From NCBI RefSeq assembly GCF_007197645.1, contig NZ_VKGK01000027.1, positions 1-64,000 on the forward strand: a stretch of 64,000 nucleotides of DNA, written 5' to 3'. Position numbers and translations under genes: made by a program. Positions 17,204 through 27,134 of the stretch are shown piece by piece. The notes below the pieces were generated by a model. That model saw only the letters and a list, made by a program, of their open reading frames with translations. It searched no databases and was not told where the DNA came from. This DNA comes from Shewanella hanedai. Its GTDB lineage: Bacteria > Pseudomonadota > Gammaproteobacteria > Enterobacterales > Shewanellaceae. Every line of letters begins with the position of its first letter. Within the stretch, counting starts at the first letter, position 1.

Positions 17204-18817
17204 ATGATGGGAGAGGTCTCTTCGCAAGCCCTGATAGAGTTAGCACTGGATCTGGCCAATAGTTTAACCACCAAAGATAGATTCGAACGGTTACTGAGTA
17301 CCATTAGGCATGCGGTGGAGTGTGATGCTGTGGTGTTACTTGATGTACAGTCAGGCTTTCTCAAGCCTTTGGCGCAACAGGGTCTGACACAAGATACCTT
17401 AGGCCGTCGCTTTGAAATTACCGCTCATCCAAGATTTGCCGCTATTTGTGAGTCATCGACTCCCATTCGTTTTGCCGCCAGTAGTCCATTGCCAGACCCT
17501 TATGACGGCATGTTACTCGCCCATGAAGGTGACTTACCTGTTCATGCCTGTATGGGATTGCCCTTGATGTCTGATGGGAGGTTAATTGGAGTGCTCACAC
17601 TGGACAGCATGACCCCCAATGCCTTTGATAGTATTCCCAAGGGCAGTTTAGACGTGATCTCCGCCATGTCGGCAGCGACATTGAAAACCGCCATCTTATT
17701 GCAAGAACTGGAGCATCACTCCCTGCATAATCAGCAGGTGGTGGCTGAGCTGACCCATGAGGCTTTGGTTAAAGATGGTGGCGAGCTTATTGGTAACAGC
17801 CTTGTCATGCTTAAACTTAAGCGCGAAATCGACATGGTGGCGACGTCTGATTTCTCCATTCTTATCGAAGGGGAAACCGGTGTCGGTAAGGAGTTGGTGG
17901 CCAGAACGCTGCATCGCCAATCCAAACGAGTGGAAGGGCCGCTGGTGTACGTTAACTGCGCCGCGTTACCGGAAAGCCTTATCGAGAGTGAGTTATTTGG
18001 TCATGTAAAAGGCGCATTTACCAGCGCAGACCGAAGCCGAATTGGTAAGTTTAGTTTGGCTGATGGCGGAACCATATTTCTCGATGAGATAGGTGAGTTG
18101 CCACTATCGGTGCAGAGTAAATTGCTAAGAGTGCTGCAAAACCAAGAGATTCAAGTTGTCGGTAAAGATGATGTCGAACGGGTCAATGTTCGTATCTTGG
18201 CGGCGACGAACCGCACACTGAAACTGGAGGTGGCTGAGGGACGTTTTAGAGCCGATCTATATCATCGCCTGAGTGTATATCCTATTTCTGTTCCTCCACT
18301 GCGCTCCCGTGAAGGTGACGTTACCCTGCTCAGTGGATATTTTATCGAGCTAACCCGAAGAAAGTTAGGCATGCAGCAACTCACTTTGTCTCCTTCTGCT
18401 TTAGAGGTGCTTAACCAATATGCTTGGCCTGGCAATGTCAGGGAGTTGGAGCATGTGATTGCTCGCGCCGCTTTGCGAGCAAAAGGCAGCGCAAGGTCTG
18501 TGATTGTTCGTATCGGTTTAGCGCATATGGAGCACCTAGTCGCGACACAATCAGAGCTATTAAGTCCGAGTCAAAAACCTAGTTTGTCGTTGCCAAGCGA
18601 GCAGAATTCAGATCAAACTTCAATGGTAGAAATTGACACTAACCTGAAATTGGCGACTGAAGCATTTCAGCGGCAGGTGATCACTCAAGTCCTCTGTGAA
18701 GTCGAAGGAAACTGGTCTGCAGCGGCAAAACGTCTGGAAACCGATAGAGCCAATTTGAATCGATTAGCTAAACGGTTAGGGATACACGTGGCTAAGAATA
18801 TCGTCACGGATAGTTGA
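17204..18817 (+). CDS. norR: NO-responsive sigma-54 activator NorR
   Basis: This 537-residue regulator has an N-terminal GAF domain (~10-175), where a non-heme iron senses NO; the conserved PDPYDG, HAC and TLD stretches are present. An AAA+ domain follows (~200-440) with Walker A GETGVGKE and Walker B GTIFLDEIGE, and then a Fis-type helix-turn-helix at the C-terminus. The sigma-54 contact loop reads GAFTSA (S274) instead of the usual GAFTGA. It is divergent from the nnrS operon, with the NorR-type sites between them. GAGG precedes the start, and either of the two consecutive ATGs (17204 or 17207) could be used. Confidence 0.92.
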   Translation: MMGEVSSQALIELALDLANSLTTKDRFERLLSTIRHAVECDAVVLLDVQSGFLKPLAQQGLTQDTLGRRFEITAHPRFAAICESSTPIRFAASSPLPDPYDGMLLAHEGDLPVHACMGLPLMSDGRLIGVLTLDSMTPNAFDSIPKGSLDVISAMSAATLKTAILLQELEHHSLHNQQVVAELTHEALVKDGGELIGNSLVMLKLKREIDMVATSDFSILIEGETGVGKELVARTLHRQSKRVEGPLVYVNCAALPESLIESELFGHVKGAFTSADRSRIGKFSLADGGTIFLDEIGELPLSVQSKLLRVLQNQEIQVVGKDDVERVNVRILAATNRTLKLEVAEGRFRADLYHRLSVYPISVPPLRSREGDVTLLSGYFIELTRRKLGMQQLTLSPSALEVLNQYAWPGNVRELEHVIARAALRAKGSARSVIVRIGLAHMEHLVATQSELLSPSQKPSLSLPSEQNSDQTSMVEIDTNLKLATEAFQRQVITQVLCEVEGNWSAAAKRLETDRANLNRLAKRLGIHVAKNIVTDS

Positions 18818-18960
18818 AGGATGAATACTTTAATGGCAGTAAATTAATAGGTTAAGTTGCAGCGACATAGAAAAGAGATTAAATCGATATGAGGAAGATT
18901 GCATCGCTAACCGTTAGCTATTAGCTTGAGCTTCATTAATTAGAACCGGAAGATAATAAA

Positions 18961-20373
18961 ATGAATAATACGGCTTCGGGGAACAAGCAGGGTTTTCCTA
19001 GAACATTTTGGATTGCAAACGGGGTAGAGCTATTAGAGCGTGCAGCCTATTACGGGGTGTTCATTGTGATCACCCTCTACCTGTCTCGCATCTTAGGTTT
19101 TACTGATGTTGAAGCCGCTTGGTTAGCGGGATCTTTCTCCGCGGGCTTATATTTCCTCCCGACATTTACCGGTGCACTGGCTGATAAAATGGGCTTTCGA
19201 GGAGCGTTGTTGCTCGCGTTTGGTCTTCTGACTGTCGGTTATGCGGGGCTGGCGATTTTCCCTGCGTTACTCGAAGGACAAGGTTTGGTCGAGTATGGCA
19301 GAGAGGTGGCTTATCACGGTTTAGAAGAGGCTGATATTCGCTGGGCGATTATCCCTATTCTAGTTATTATCATGATTGGTGGCTCATTTATTAAGGCCGT
19401 TATCACGGCTACAGTTGCCAAATCCACGACCACGGCTAATCGAGCAAGAGGGTTCTCCATCTTCTATATGATGGTTAACATCGGTGCTTTTTCAGGTAAA
19501 ACCGTGGTTAAACCCTTGCGTGAGTCTATGGGGGATTTGGGGTTAATTAATCTTAACTATTTTGCTGCTAGTATGACGTTAGTGGCGTTTATCAGTATCT
19601 TCTTTTTCTTTAAAAATGCTGAATCGAACACTGAAGGGAAATCCCTCGCTGAAGTGGTAAGCGCGTTAGGTAAAGTGTTAACGAATGGCCGCTTGATCGC
19701 GCTTATCCTCATTATTACTGGTTTTTGGATGGTGCAACATCAGCTGTACGCAACAATGCCTAAATATGTATTACGTATGGCAGGAGAGGGAGCATCACCG
19801 TCTTGGTATGCCAACGTGAATCCTTTAGTCGTCTTCTTAACGGTGAGTTTTGTGACCTCATTGATGAGCCGAAAAAGTGCACTTTTCTCTATGACGATAG
19901 GTATGTTTATCATGCCACTTTCAGCGCTCTTGATGGCCTCGGGCAATATGCTGGAGGGGAATATTGATCTGGGCTTTATGCAGATGCACCCGATTGCAGC
20001 CATGATGATTCTCGGAATTGTATTTCAAGGATTGGCTGAATCCTTTATCTCACCGCGTTTTCTTGAGTACTTCTCTTTACAGGCGCCAAAAGGGGAGGAG
20101 GGACTTTACCTTGGTTTTTCACATCTTCACTCGTTTATCAGCTCCTTATTGGGTTTTGGTTTGTCTGGTTACCTGTTACAAGCTTACTGCCCGGATCCAC
20201 GTACCTTCGAGTCACATGAAGCTTGGGTCAGTGCATCGGCTAATGCTCACTATATCTGGTATGTGTTTGCAGCGATCGCAACCGTGTCAGCAATCTCATT
20301 GATCATTTATGGTTATGTGATCAAGAGATTGGATGCCGATAAGCTGGTTGAGGCAGAGCCAGCAACAGCCTAA
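18961..20373 (+). CDS. POT/PTR2-like major facilitator transporter
   Basis: This 470-residue protein has 12 or more membrane helices. The first helix carries ELLERAAYYG, the E-x-x-E-R motif typical of proton-coupled oligopeptide transporters, and the loop ADKMGFRGALL is an MFS motif A. It differs from classical DtpA-like proteins in later signatures, so peptide transport is probable but not certain. It follows norR by 143 bases and ends at its own terminator, so a functional link to NO is not implied. Confidence 0.75.
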   Translation: MNNTASGNKQGFPRTFWIANGVELLERAAYYGVFIVITLYLSRILGFTDVEAAWLAGSFSAGLYFLPTFTGALADKMGFRGALLLAFGLLTVGYAGLAIFPALLEGQGLVEYGREVAYHGLEEADIRWAIIPILVIIMIGGSFIKAVITATVAKSTTTANRARGFSIFYMMVNIGAFSGKTVVKPLRESMGDLGLINLNYFAASMTLVAFISIFFFFKNAESNTEGKSLAEVVSALGKVLTNGRLIALILIITGFWMVQHQLYATMPKYVLRMAGEGASPSWYANVNPLVVFLTVSFVTSLMSRKSALFSMTIGMFIMPLSALLMASGNMLEGNIDLGFMQMHPIAAMMILGIVFQGLAESFISPRFLEYFSLQAPKGEEGLYLGFSHLHSFISSLLGFGLSGYLLQAYCPDPRTFESHEAWVSASANAHYIWYVFAAIATVSAISLIIYGYVIKRLDADKLVEAEPATA

Positions 20374-20395
20374 ATGTGCTAATAATAACATCATC

Positions 20396-20422
20396 AAAGC
20401 CCTGTTGATTCGGGGCTTTTTT
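20396..20422 (+). terminator. rho-independent terminator after the POT-like carrier
   Basis: A 7-bp stem AAAGCCC/GGGCTTT is followed by further T residues (six in a row counting the stem end). Confidence 0.75.
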
Positions 20423-20549
20423 GTTTATCTTCATTATATATTTTGAATATATCACTATCCCTCGATGCTTTTTTTGAGTAAACTCCCCGCGATTAATCGA
20501 CTTGCTACACTGTTGTCTAACTTGTTCTACTCAAAGGTGTGAACTCTAT

Positions 20550-21233
20550 ATGAAGCTTTATCGAATTGCTGTGTGCGTCATGTTGTTGATGCTATCTGGT
20601 TGTGGTGTGATTCAGGATTACCGTCAATCGCAGATGTTTAGCACTTTTGATGATTTTAGACCGGGCCCAGATGGTGGCAGCGATCTTATTTGGTCTAAGC
20701 GTGGGATAAAAAGTATTAGCGATCTTAATGGCATACTTAAAGAATATGACAGTGTCATTGTGGATCAAGTGTGGCTAGTATTGGACGATAAGACACGTTA
20801 TGACAACTTATCTGAGCAGGAAATTGTCGAAGTTTCTGAGTATTTGATAAAGAAAATAAGAGAGAAAGCTTCAACCCGTTTTAAGCTAGTGGACACGCCG
20901 CAAGAGAAGACATTAAGAATAAGTATTGCCCTGACAAACATTGAAACCCCTAATCCTATCTTGGCGGTTACAAGCAGTATTCTTCCTTTTGGGCTCGGGA
21001 TCTCAACGATCTCTAAAGTGGTCACTGGCGAGCATACCAATGTGGGCAGTGCCACTATCGAAATGATGATCAGTGATGCCACGACAGGGGCGCCAATTGT
21101 AGCTGTTATCGACAGAAAAGCGGGCAGTAAAGATCTCAGTACGATGATCGATTCTACCGATGATGCACGTGATGCGATTGATTGGTGGGTAGAAAGGATC
21201 GCCTTAACCTTAAAAGGCCAAGTGGCTGGCTAG
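20550..21233 (+). CDS. DUF3313-like lipoprotein
   Basis: This 227-residue lipoprotein starts MKLYRIAVCVMLLMLSGC, with a lipobox Cys at 18. I use this ATG rather than one 16 codons upstream because it gives a canonical lipoprotein signal. The mature domain follows the DUF3313 layout: a start DDFRPGPDGG, a middle rich in beta strands, a hydrophobic Gly-rich stretch (TSSILPFGLGISTISKVVTG) and a final WVERIALTL helix. It stands alone. Its role in the envelope is unknown. Confidence 0.7.
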   Translation: MKLYRIAVCVMLLMLSGCGVIQDYRQSQMFSTFDDFRPGPDGGSDLIWSKRGIKSISDLNGILKEYDSVIVDQVWLVLDDKTRYDNLSEQEIVEVSEYLIKKIREKASTRFKLVDTPQEKTLRISIALTNIETPNPILAVTSSILPFGLGISTISKVVTGEHTNVGSATIEMMISDATTGAPIVAVIDRKAGSKDLSTMIDSTDDARDAIDWWVERIALTLKGQVAG

Positions 21234-21546
21234 TTCACTTCTCTGAATTAAGCACGTACCTAGCTGCTAATCGTTGCAGCTAGATGTTACTGTTAGATGT
21301 ACGTAAAACTTCTCCCACTTTTGTTTCTTTCTTGGTTGTTTATCTCAGTAACCATTAAGGATGCGAGCAACTCATTTCAATACTTGCTATAATCACGCCC
21401 ATTATTATCTAGCCCCAATATTGTCTATTTCACACGATGAGACCTGGCTCGATAAATTCGATTGATATCAGCGGTATATCTAAATCATAGATTTAATTGT
21501 CGCTTTCATGATGAGTATTTCGTCGTGATAAAAATAGGAATAGACC
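21234..21546. other. spacer before dbpA
   Basis: This is 313 bases without a gene. No terminator with a T tract and no clear operator was recognised. It must contain the dbpA promoter. Confidence 0.45.
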
Positions 21547-22956
21547 TTGAGCCAAGTTACCCCAAATGCAGACAGTAATATGTCATTCTCGACATTAACG
21601 CTAAAACCTGAACTAGTAGATAACCTAAAAACCATGGGTTACGACTCGATGACGCCGATCCAAGCGCAGAGTCTACCAGCAATACTCAATGGTGAAGATG
21701 TTATCGGCCAAGGTAAAACTGGCTCAGGTAAAACAGCGGCCTTTGGTTTGGGTCTATTGCACAAGCTAGACGTAAAGCGTTTTCGTATTCAGTCTTTGGT
21801 ACTTTGCCCAACGCGTGAACTTGCCGATCAAGTGGCGAAAGAGATCCGTACTCTTGCTCGTGGTATTCACAATATTAAAGTATTAACCCTGTGTGGCGGC
21901 GTGCCAATGGGACCGCAAATCGGTTCTCTTGAACACGGTGCTCACATTATTGTTGGTACTCCTGGTCGTATTATCGACCACCTTCAACGTGAGCGTTTAA
22001 ACCTTGAAGATGTCAATACCTTAGTACTTGATGAAGCGGATCGTATGCTCGAGATGGGCTTCTTACCAGATCTCGACTACATCATGGCTGAGATGCCACG
22101 TGAGCGTCAGACATTGCTGTTTAGTGCGACTTTCCCTAAGCAGATCCAGAAGGTTGCTGAAGAGATCATGTTTGAACCAGTTATCGTTAAAGTGGCTTCG
22201 ACCCATGATGACAACACCATTGATCAGCACTTCTATCAGTTAGAAAGCAATAAAGATCGTCAAAAGGCGCTGCGTTTACTGCTGCTTCAGCATAGACCAG
22301 AAAGTGCCGTGGTTTTCTGTAATACCAAGCGTGAAACTAAAGATGTCGCAGCTACCTTAGCCAATGACGGTTTCAGTGTTGTGGCATTACATGGCGATCT
22401 TGAGCAGAGAGACAGAGATATCACCTTGATGCAGTTTGCTAACAAGAGTGCCTCAGTCATGGTGGCGACTGATGTTGCGGCCCGTGGTTTAGATATCGAA
22501 GCGCTAGACATGGTCGTTAACTACGAGTTTGCCTATGACACCGAAGTGCATATTCACCGTATCGGTCGTACAGGCCGTGCAGGCAGCCATGGCGCTGCAT
22601 ACACTTTCTTTAATAGCGAAGATGACTACAAGGTTAAGCTGTTAGAAGAGTATATGAATCGTGACATCGTCAGTGAAGCACTGCCACCAGAGAACTTGTT
22701 AGACACCTTACCGACTCAGCCTAAAATGGTGACTTTGCAGATAGATGGCGGTAAGAAGAATAAGGTTCGTCCTGGTGATATCTTAGGTGCATTAACTGGT
22801 GAAGATGGCATTCAAGGTTCTGAAGTGGGTAAGATTAAGATCACTGAATTCCGCTCATATGTTGCGGTTGATCGTAAAGTGGCTAAGCGCGCTCTGCATA
22901 AGATCACTAATGGCAAGCTTAAAGGTCGCACTTACAGAGCGTGGGAAATGCGTTAG
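21547..22956 (+). CDS. dbpA: ATP-dependent RNA helicase DbpA
   Basis: This 469-residue DEAD-box helicase helps assemble the large ribosomal subunit. Motifs in order are Q motif (F..L.L...L..MGY...TPIQAQ), I GQGKTGSGKTAA, Ia PTRELADQ, II DEAD, III SAT, V ATDVAARGLD and VI HRIGRTGRAG. The C-terminal ~75 residues (VTLQIDGGKKNKVRPGDILG and onwards) are the RNA-binding domain that targets DbpA to 23S rRNA hairpin 92. The start is taken at TTG (21547), since AGGAA is well placed before it. An ATG twelve codons in (MSFSTLTL) matches the E. coli N-terminus better and cannot be excluded. Confidence 0.94.
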   Translation: MSQVTPNADSNMSFSTLTLKPELVDNLKTMGYDSMTPIQAQSLPAILNGEDVIGQGKTGSGKTAAFGLGLLHKLDVKRFRIQSLVLCPTRELADQVAKEIRTLARGIHNIKVLTLCGGVPMGPQIGSLEHGAHIIVGTPGRIIDHLQRERLNLEDVNTLVLDEADRMLEMGFLPDLDYIMAEMPRERQTLLFSATFPKQIQKVAEEIMFEPVIVKVASTHDDNTIDQHFYQLESNKDRQKALRLLLLQHRPESAVVFCNTKRETKDVAATLANDGFSVVALHGDLEQRDRDITLMQFANKSASVMVATDVAARGLDIEALDMVVNYEFAYDTEVHIHRIGRTGRAGSHGAAYTFFNSEDDYKVKLLEEYMNRDIVSEALPPENLLDTLPTQPKMVTLQIDGGKKNKVRPGDILGALTGEDGIQGSEVGKIKITEFRSYVAVDRKVAKRALHKITNGKLKGRTYRAWEMR

Positions 22957-23025
22957 TTTACTAGACTAAGCGTTGGGACTAAGTTTTCTGGCTTAAATAG
23001 CAACGTCTTGCTACATAGATAATAG

Positions 23026-23057
23026 AAGGGAGTGAACTCATGTTCATTCCCTTTTTT
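23026..23057 (+). terminator. rho-independent terminator of dbpA
   Basis: A 12-bp stem AAGGGAGTGAAC/GTTCATTCCCTT with one G-T pair and loop TCAT runs into TTTTTT. Confidence 0.85.
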
Positions 23058-23355
23058 ACACATGGAAGTGATGATCCCTGATCGCAGGGATAGCGATGGA
23101 AGGGATTTGTTACTTGTTAGATAACACGTTTCAAGTCCTCTTTTAAGTAGACATTACTGGGTTAAATGTATGTTTGGTGGTTTATCACAACGATGGCCTC
23201 ATGTTTAATTCTAGCCAAACATGTAACGACTTCAATGACACGCTATGGCCCCATCCTTGGGCACTCTATCAAAACTTACCTGTTTTGCCGCGTTCACACC
23301 AAAGTGATTACCTTTTCGTTTTGAGTGATAGCTAACAAGCCTGGACCCTGTGCTA
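23058..23355. other. spacer between dbpA and a DUF1028 gene
   Basis: About 300 bases without a gene. A small hairpin (TCCCTGATCGCAGGGA) is the only structure seen. Confidence 0.45.
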
Positions 23356-24948
23356 TTAATATAATTGAACAGCATAGGGTGTACCGGGAAGCTCTACATC
23401 TCGGTTATTCGCAGTGGCGGGAACATAGGAGTCTAAGGCATAAAAAGCTCCAGTACTGAGGTTTCCATCTAGGTATAACAATAGGGCAACTTGGCGGCCA
23501 TTTTGATCATGACCAACAGCTGTTAGCACTCCGGTTTCATTGGGGCCAGGCTGTGCAAACGCCGTTTGACCAATGACCGAATCTTTTACGATGATTTGGG
23601 TGCCAGTTTCATCCGTGAATGAAAAGCCAATATGTTTACCTGGAGTCAGTTTATACATATCAAGCCCGGCGGCCAAAGTCAGCACTAAATCTGACACATC
23701 TCCTGTACTGACATCGGTTCGATGAAGCCTGCCATTGGATGTGAATACATTGTTGCCTGTGGCATAACTAAACACACCAGAATGAACAGGGTAGTTAACT
23801 TGCTCAGGGTATTCTAAATCATCAGTAATGCCATCATTGTCACTGTCCAAGTCGAGATAATTAGCTTGTCCGTCAGCATCACTGTCAGCATATTTATCAG
23901 GGTTGTATGGAGACCCTGGTAACTCTATATCTCGGTTATTTGCAGCGGAGGGAACATAGGAGTCTAAGGCATAAAAAGCCCCGGTACTGAGGTTTCCATC
24001 TAGGTATAACAACAGTGCGGTTTGGCGACCATTTTGGTCATGGCCGACAGCAGTTAGCACTCCTGTTTCATTGGGGCCAGCTTGTGCAAACGCAGTTTGG
24101 CCAATGACTGAATCTTCCACGATGATGTGAGCGCCTGTTTCGTCGATGAATGAAAAGCCAATATGTTTTCCTGAAGTGAGTTTATACATATCCAGTCCAG
24201 CTGCTAAAGTGAGCACTAAATCTGACACATCCCGTGTACTGACATCAGTTCGATGAAGCTTGCCTTTTGAGGCGAATAGATTACTGCCTGTGGCATAGCT
24301 AAATACGCCAACATTAACAGGGTAATTAACAAGTCCGGGGTATTCTACTTCATCAGTGATACCGTCATTATCACTGTCTAAATCGAGGTAGTCAGCTTGT
24401 CCATCACCGTCACTATCAGCGTATTCATCTGGGTCGTATGGTGTACCTGGAAGCTCTACATCTCGGTTATTTGCAGTGGTAGGTACATAGGAGTCTAAGG
24501 CATAAAAAGCCCCGGTACTGAGGTTACCATCCAGATATAACAGCAGGGCAACTTGGCGGCCGTTTTGATCATTGCCTACGGCGGTCAAGACACCGGTGTC
24601 ATTGGCCCCGGGTTGTGCGAAGGCCGTTTGACCTATTACGGAGTCCTTAACGATGATTCGAGTGTCTGTTTCATCCAAAAACGAAAAGCCAATATGTTTG
24701 CCTGAGATGAGTTTATACATATCTTGGCCGGCGACTAAGGTCAGCACTAAATCTGACACATCCCGTGTACTGACATCAGTTCGATGAAGTCTACCATTTG
24801 ATGTGAATAGGTTGCTGCCAGTGGCGTAACTAAATACGCCAGTATTGATAGAGTGCTTAGCAAGTCGAGGGTATTCAAGGTGATCAGGGATCCCATCATT
24901 ATCAGAATCTTGATGCTGATTTAGTAGAAGCTGTTGTTCTTGAAAAGA
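23356..24948 (-). repeat. three 531-bp tandem coding repeats
   Basis: Landmarks recur at exactly 531-base intervals: CTCTA[C/T]AT.TCGGTTATT begins at 23392, 23923 and 24454. Each unit encodes 177 residues and the copies are strikingly alike at DNA level, which points to recent duplication or gene conversion. Confidence 0.9.
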
Positions 24949-25650
24949 GTTAAAGAGTGATTGCAGCTCATCTATAGGATCAACATTGCGGTCAAGGGGG
25001 CGAGCAACCAGATGCATAAATGGCATGGCAATATTATCATTTGGCTTAGCTATACCTAGATAAGCTGAAGCAGAAGAGGTTTGCTTGCAACGGCTATCGG
25101 CCTCATTTTGCTTGGCGGCTTGCAATGCAGCCATAAGCTTATGGCTTAAGTCTCCTTCCTCACTGATAAAAGCGTGCTCTATTGAGCTTAAAATTGAGGG
25201 ACCAGATAATATATTTCCAGCGATAGCGTAGTTGCTACCAATGATATGATTTTTGTAGTCTCCGGAGCTTTGTCCGGTGAAAGCTGAGCTATCTACATCT
25301 CCTTGACTGTCGATAGTTGTGGCTAGATTTTGACGTATATCGGGGCGGTTTTGAGCGTCATTTTGTTTAAGCCATTCGATAAGTTCTGTTGCTTGCAGGT
25401 TGTCTTGTATGTGAGAAGTAGCATTGCTGTTATTGGCGTAATTAATATAACTTTGGGTATTTACAGCGCCTTTATTTGGCACTAGTTTAGCCACTCGGGA
25501 AAGATCAAAATTATGAATGCAGGTGGCGATTGCAGTGCCTACTTCTCGTGTTTTTGGATCTACAGCCACGATTGAAAAGGTCGCGTAACTTACTTTACTG
25601 ATGATTAAGCTAAACAAAATGAAAATTGTAATGTAGGTATTTTTGGTCAT
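23356..25650 (-). CDS. secreted DUF1028 protein with three long tandem repeats
   Basis: This ~764-residue protein has a signal peptide ending around SYA, followed directly by TFSIVAVDPKTREVGTAIATC, the DUF1028 signature. DUF1028 proteins are thought to have an Ntn-hydrolase-type fold. The DUF1028 domain runs to ~225. After it come three units of exactly 177 residues, each a DSDNDGI(P/T)D calcium-binding, thrombospondin-type-3-like segment followed by a beta-rich domain beginning EYP...VFSYATG. The substrate is unknown; a calcium-stabilised extracellular enzyme is a fair inference. I used the second in-frame ATG, because it gives the better signal peptide. The gene is alone. Confidence 0.8.
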   Translation of the reverse strand: MTKNTYITIFILFSLIISKVSYATFSIVAVDPKTREVGTAIATCIHNFDLSRVAKLVPNKGAVNTQSYINYANNSNATSHIQDNLQATELIEWLKQNDAQNRPDIRQNLATTIDSQGDVDSSAFTGQSSGDYKNHIIGSNYAIAGNILSGPSILSSIEHAFISEEGDLSHKLMAALQAAKQNEADSRCKQTSSASAYLGIAKPNDNIAMPFMHLVARPLDRNVDPIDELQSLFNSFQEQQLLLNQHQDSDNDGIPDHLEYPRLAKHSINTGVFSYATGSNLFTSNGRLHRTDVSTRDVSDLVLTLVAGQDMYKLISGKHIGFSFLDETDTRIIVKDSVIGQTAFAQPGANDTGVLTAVGNDQNGRQVALLLYLDGNLSTGAFYALDSYVPTTANNRDVELPGTPYDPDEYADSDGDGQADYLDLDSDNDGITDEVEYPGLVNYPVNVGVFSYATGSNLFASKGKLHRTDVSTRDVSDLVLTLAAGLDMYKLTSGKHIGFSFIDETGAHIIVEDSVIGQTAFAQAGPNETGVLTAVGHDQNGRQTALLLYLDGNLSTGAFYALDSYVPSAANNRDIELPGSPYNPDKYADSDADGQANYLDLDSDNDGITDDLEYPEQVNYPVHSGVFSYATGNNVFTSNGRLHRTDVSTGDVSDLVLTLAAGLDMYKLTPGKHIGFSFTDETGTQIIVKDSVIGQTAFAQPGPNETGVLTAVGHDQNGRQVALLLYLDGNLSTGAFYALDSYVPATANNRDVELPGTPYAVQLY

Positions 25651-25964
25651 TGAGATCATCTTTTACAAGCATTAGGTTGCCAGATTGTAACGTGAAATGT
25701 CTAAAATCTTCTTGGTGGCAGAGCATTAAGTCTTATTTGTATGTTTTTTGCAGGTTAGTTTATCAAGTTTTTAAGTTGATTCTGGTGTTATGTACTGCAG
25801 TGTTGCTTTTCGTTGCGAATGAGGGGGACGCTAGTATTCATTAGAAGTGTGATCAGAAAAAGCAGTAAAGTGTGCATGGCTTCATCACCAGCACCGCTTA
25901 TGGTGTGATACACGGAGGCGTTGTCTTTCATCGTGAGGTCAATGAGATGAACATTCGACACTGA
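25651..25964. other. spacer between the DUF1028 and diguanylate cyclase genes
   Basis: About 310 bases. A 64-codon plus-strand frame (25650-25844) has no recognisable product and starts on the DUF1028 gene's own start codon. Nothing else was seen. Confidence 0.45.
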
Positions 25965-27134
25965 CTAACCTGGTGCTGCTTTTTTCTCTTCATACATTTT
26001 GTGATCAGCGGTAGAGACTAAGGCATCTACATTTTTCCCATCGGTAGGGTAAATGGCTGAGCCCATACTGGCACCTAAATTGAAATCTATACCGTTGATG
26101 GCGAATGGCATCTTTATCCGATCTTTTAATAGAGTGGAGAGGTTTTCAAGTTCTTCATTATTGGTGACATTTTTTATCAACACACAAAACTCATCGCCTC
26201 CCATACGGCAGACTAGATCCGTTTCTCGGGTGCAGCTGGTGATTCGCTTTGCAATCTCTTGCAGTACCCAGTCCCCATATTGATGGCCATAGGTATCATT
26301 TATTGGTTTGAACTTGTCCAGATCAACATAGATCAATCCAAAAACGGCGCCAAAATCCTTTGCTCTGTTTTCTATTTCCACCGCTTCTTCTTCAAATTTA
26401 CGGCGGTTGGCCAAACCGGTTAGTTCATCATGGCGTGCTTGATGTTCTATTAATGCCTGCATCTCCATCATCTCAAGCATCTGCTCTTTTAAGGTAATGC
26501 TATAGGTCACTTCATTGAGCGCACTTTCAGACATCTCTATGGCTTTGCGGATCATCAGAGTGAATCCCAACAGTAAAAACAAGGATGAACAAGCGATAAC
26601 ACCTTTGCTGTGGTCATCGAATCGTGTGACCGTATGGAGGAAAATCATGGAAAGAATGAGCATGCCATAAGCAATGTAATATTCTGGAAAGCTAATATTA
26701 CTGACAAGAATAACGGCAAACAAACACACGAGAAAAATGTAATAAAGCTGTACGTGATCCAATGGAACATCGGCCAACAAAATGAAAGGACTGACACTAA
26801 ATAAAAAGGCGATAAACAATCCAAAAAAAAAGCGTTGGCTTAGCCTTTTTTTGAGTGTTGCATGATCAGCTTTGAGTGCCACTTGCTCATTGCATTTCTT
26901 ATCAATCATGTAGATTATTGCAATGGATAATACAAATGAAAATTGCCAAATAGCGATTAAAATCAATGATTAACCTAAGTTGTAATGGTAAGTAGCTAAG
27001 ATAAATGAGGCAATAAGCAGTAGAGGTGAATTCTTGATACTCTGGCTAAAATAACGATCAACCCTTGCCATATAGACACGAGTTTCAAATTTATTGATTG
27101 GTGCAGATGATAATAAAAACAGGTTGTTTTTCAT
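25965..27134 (-). pseudogene. membrane diguanylate cyclase interrupted by an in-frame stop
   Basis: The 333-residue open frame ending at 25965 has membrane helices in its first ~150 residues, a short coiled coil, and a GGDEF domain with intact GGDEF (residues 256-260 of that frame). The inhibitory site RETD lies five residues before it. It would make cyclic di-GMP. That frame begins at TTG 26966. Only TAA and TCA separate this from a further 54 codons in the same frame (MKNNLFLLSS...LATYHYNLG). Those codons start at ATG 27134 with AGGA five bases upstream and carry the expected first membrane helix. The natural gene is therefore probably ~389 codons with a nonsense codon at 26970-26972. A shorter product by reinitiation is possible. 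Confidence 0.7.

Noticed and set aside
25650..25844. 64-codon plus-strand frame in the DUF1028 upstream spacer
   Set aside because: Hydrophobic but without start signals or relatives that I recognise; overlaps the start of the divergent gene.
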